NCBI GenBank assembly: GCA_900538355.1
Contig: UPXS01000014.1
Span: 1 to 51,088, forward strand
Direction of reading: 5' to 3'
Source: an uncultured Veillonella sp.
Lineage (GTDB): Bacteria; Bacillota; Negativicutes; Veillonellales; Veillonellaceae
DNA length: 51,088 bases
Part shown: positions 50,179-51,088 of the stretch, one piece after another
Numbering within the stretch: the first letter of the stretch is position 1
Layout of the letters: each line of letters begins with the position of its first letter
Position numbers and translations under genes: made by a program
Notes under the pieces: model-generated
The model's database searches: none
Seen by the model: the letters and a program-made list of their open reading frames with translations, nothing else
Told to the model about the DNA's origin: nothing

Positions 50179-50637
50179 TTAGTATGATCTAGTAACCCAA
50201 GTATCACGATCATATCTTGGTTTGGAATCCTTTCTAGTTATCTCAGATATAATCTTTCTTTCATCTTCAGAAAATTGATCAATACTATCTAGAATTATAA
50301 GTTTATCACCATATGCTCTTTGCAAAGACTCTAAATTACTATCTTCTGCAGATACAAATATTTTACTAAAACCTTTATGATTTGGAATGATGCGTACTGT
50401 ACCATAGGGTAATACATTAACAACAACTATTCCGAAATCTCCATTAGAATATATATAGGGAAAATCTGTAGCAAAACCAGTCATATTTTTATTGAGCCCT
50501 GTTTGTTTGCCATAATCTACAAGAGAGTTTATAAATATTTGATATTCGTATATTCTAATTCCAATAAAAATTAAAATAATAACCAGTAACGATAAAACTA
50601 CAGTACAAATTATTTTTATAAACTTTCTAATGGGCAT
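50179..50637 (-). CDS. Single-pass membrane protein of unknown function
   Basis: The 152-residue protein has one N-terminal hydrophobic segment (about 7-28, IIC-TVVLSLLVIILIFIG) and a soluble remainder with an alternating beta-strand pattern (GDFGIVVVNVLPYGTVRIIP), then an acidic helix. No lipobox is seen, so it is probably membrane-anchored with the rest outside. No family is recognised. AGGAG lies near the start. It is the middle gene of the AT-rich right-end set. Confidence 0.62.
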   Translation of the reverse strand: MPIRKFIKIICTVVLSLLVIILIFIGIRIYEYQIFINSLVDYGKQTGLNKNMTGFATDFPYIYSNGDFGIVVVNVLPYGTVRIIPNHKGFSKIFVSAEDSNLESLQRAYGDKLIILDSIDQFSEDERKIISEITRKDSKPRYDRDTWVTRSY

Positions 50638-50717
50638 AAAAACTCCTTAATTCTTCTGAGGTAAATACAAAAGGTATATTAGTAACTTTATTATTATAAG
50701 GTTGCTTCAATACTAAT

Positions 50718-51088
50718 TTACAAGTTTTGCTCTAAAGCTAATAAATCTACATCATTATAAACTAAAGTCAATAACTTATAGTTTTGATCTATTGAAAATT
50801 TTCCTTTAAGGCCACCTGCATCAACAAATGAGTAGGTATTATCATTAATTTTATAGAATTCACTTTCTAAGGGTACAAAATATTTATCTAATGCTAAGCC
50901 AACTTTCTCTGCCTCTTCTTCAGAGCACTGTAAAACATCCTGTATCCGTTTAAAGAATGGCTTATGAACGTTTTCTATTCTGTCTTTTATTATGTTATTA
51001 ACTTTTTTATAAGTCTTATATCTATAAATTAGATGTAAATGATACTCTAAGAATGTACAAAAATGATGATATAAGAATGTACAATTTT
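50718..51088 (-). CDS. C-terminal part of an unknown protein cut by the window edge
   Basis: On the minus strand an open frame runs from the window edge to TAA at 50718-50720 with no stop for at least 123 codons, and no internal ATG; the start lies outside. The visible part has FCTFLEYHLHLIYRYKTYKK, then EEEAEKVGLALDKYFVP, and ends LLALEQNL. It is charged and likely soluble. Two in-frame copies of CTFL 24 bp apart lie at the edge, from the repeat TAAGAATGTACAA. I recognise no family. Confidence 0.55.
   Translation of the reverse strand, partial: NCTFLYHHFCTFLEYHLHLIYRYKTYKKVNNIIKDRIENVHKPFFKRIQDVLQCSEEEAEKVGLALDKYFVPLESEFYKINDNTYSFVDAGGLKGKFSIDQNYKLLTLVYNDVDLLALEQNL
51048..51084. repeat. 13-bp direct repeat, 24-bp period
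   Basis: TAAGAATGTACAA occurs at 51048-51060 and 51072-51084. The spacing is eight codons, so the partial reading frame stays open across both copies; more copies may lie beyond the edge. Confidence 0.7.

Overview
The window is a low-GC stretch of a Gram-negative-type Firmicute (Negativicutes), most likely Veillonella. The evidence is a PolC-type replicase with Firmicutes-style synteny (topA-trmFO, dprA, comM, yraN, rnhB, rbgA, rplS), a glyQS T-box, an FMN riboswitch, strong AGGAGG-type ribosome binding sites and many short U-rich terminators. The assignment rests on gene content and protein character; no database search was run. No tRNA, rRNA, CRISPR array, insertion sequence or prophage block was seen.

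Left end (1-8.4 kb): a LysM-domain membrane protein under a perfect Gram-positive LexA box (YneA-like division inhibitor), a solitary tyrosine recombinase with a duplicated 27-bp tail, a VanW-family lipoprotein and a PAP2 phosphatase. A 640-bp AT-rich stretch follows, holding a strong promoter, a 49-codon gene with an excellent ribosome binding site and its own terminator. After it come a DUF4241-HAD pair, a DUF1848 protein and a methyltransferase.

Central metabolism (8.5-20 kb): a four-gene operon mtnP-mtnA-ahcY-mtaD recycles the by-products of SAM use, and its AhcY has features suggesting it may prefer the deaminated substrate. Then come hslO and the riboflavin operon ribD-ribE-ribBA-ribH behind an FMN riboswitch with a terminator. 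poxB (quinone-linked pyruvate oxidation to acetate) has a CRP/FNR-like palindrome upstream.

Replication, uptake and translation (20-49.6 kb): three small AT-rich unknown genes, then comEA-comEC-holA-polC reading leftward. PolC lacks the usual inserted 3'-5' exonuclease, and ComEC's C-terminal lactamase-like domain has lost its metal motif. Further right are an M29 aminopeptidase, a dCMP deaminase-family protein, leuS, a GH18 exported protein with a long charged helix, lgt, and the long leftward block yraN-comM-dprA-topA-trmFO preceded by rbgA-rnhB and rplS. A MarR regulator with a palindrome at its own start site and T-box-controlled glyQ-glyS complete the block.

Right end (49.7-51.1 kb): an AT-rich set of unknown small genes, one of them cut by the window edge. 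Much of the window is ordinary housekeeping. The points most worth a second look are the SOS-controlled LysM gene, the 49-residue peptide gene, the SAM by-product operon, the exonuclease-less PolC, the degenerate ComEC domain and the two AT-rich unknown clusters.
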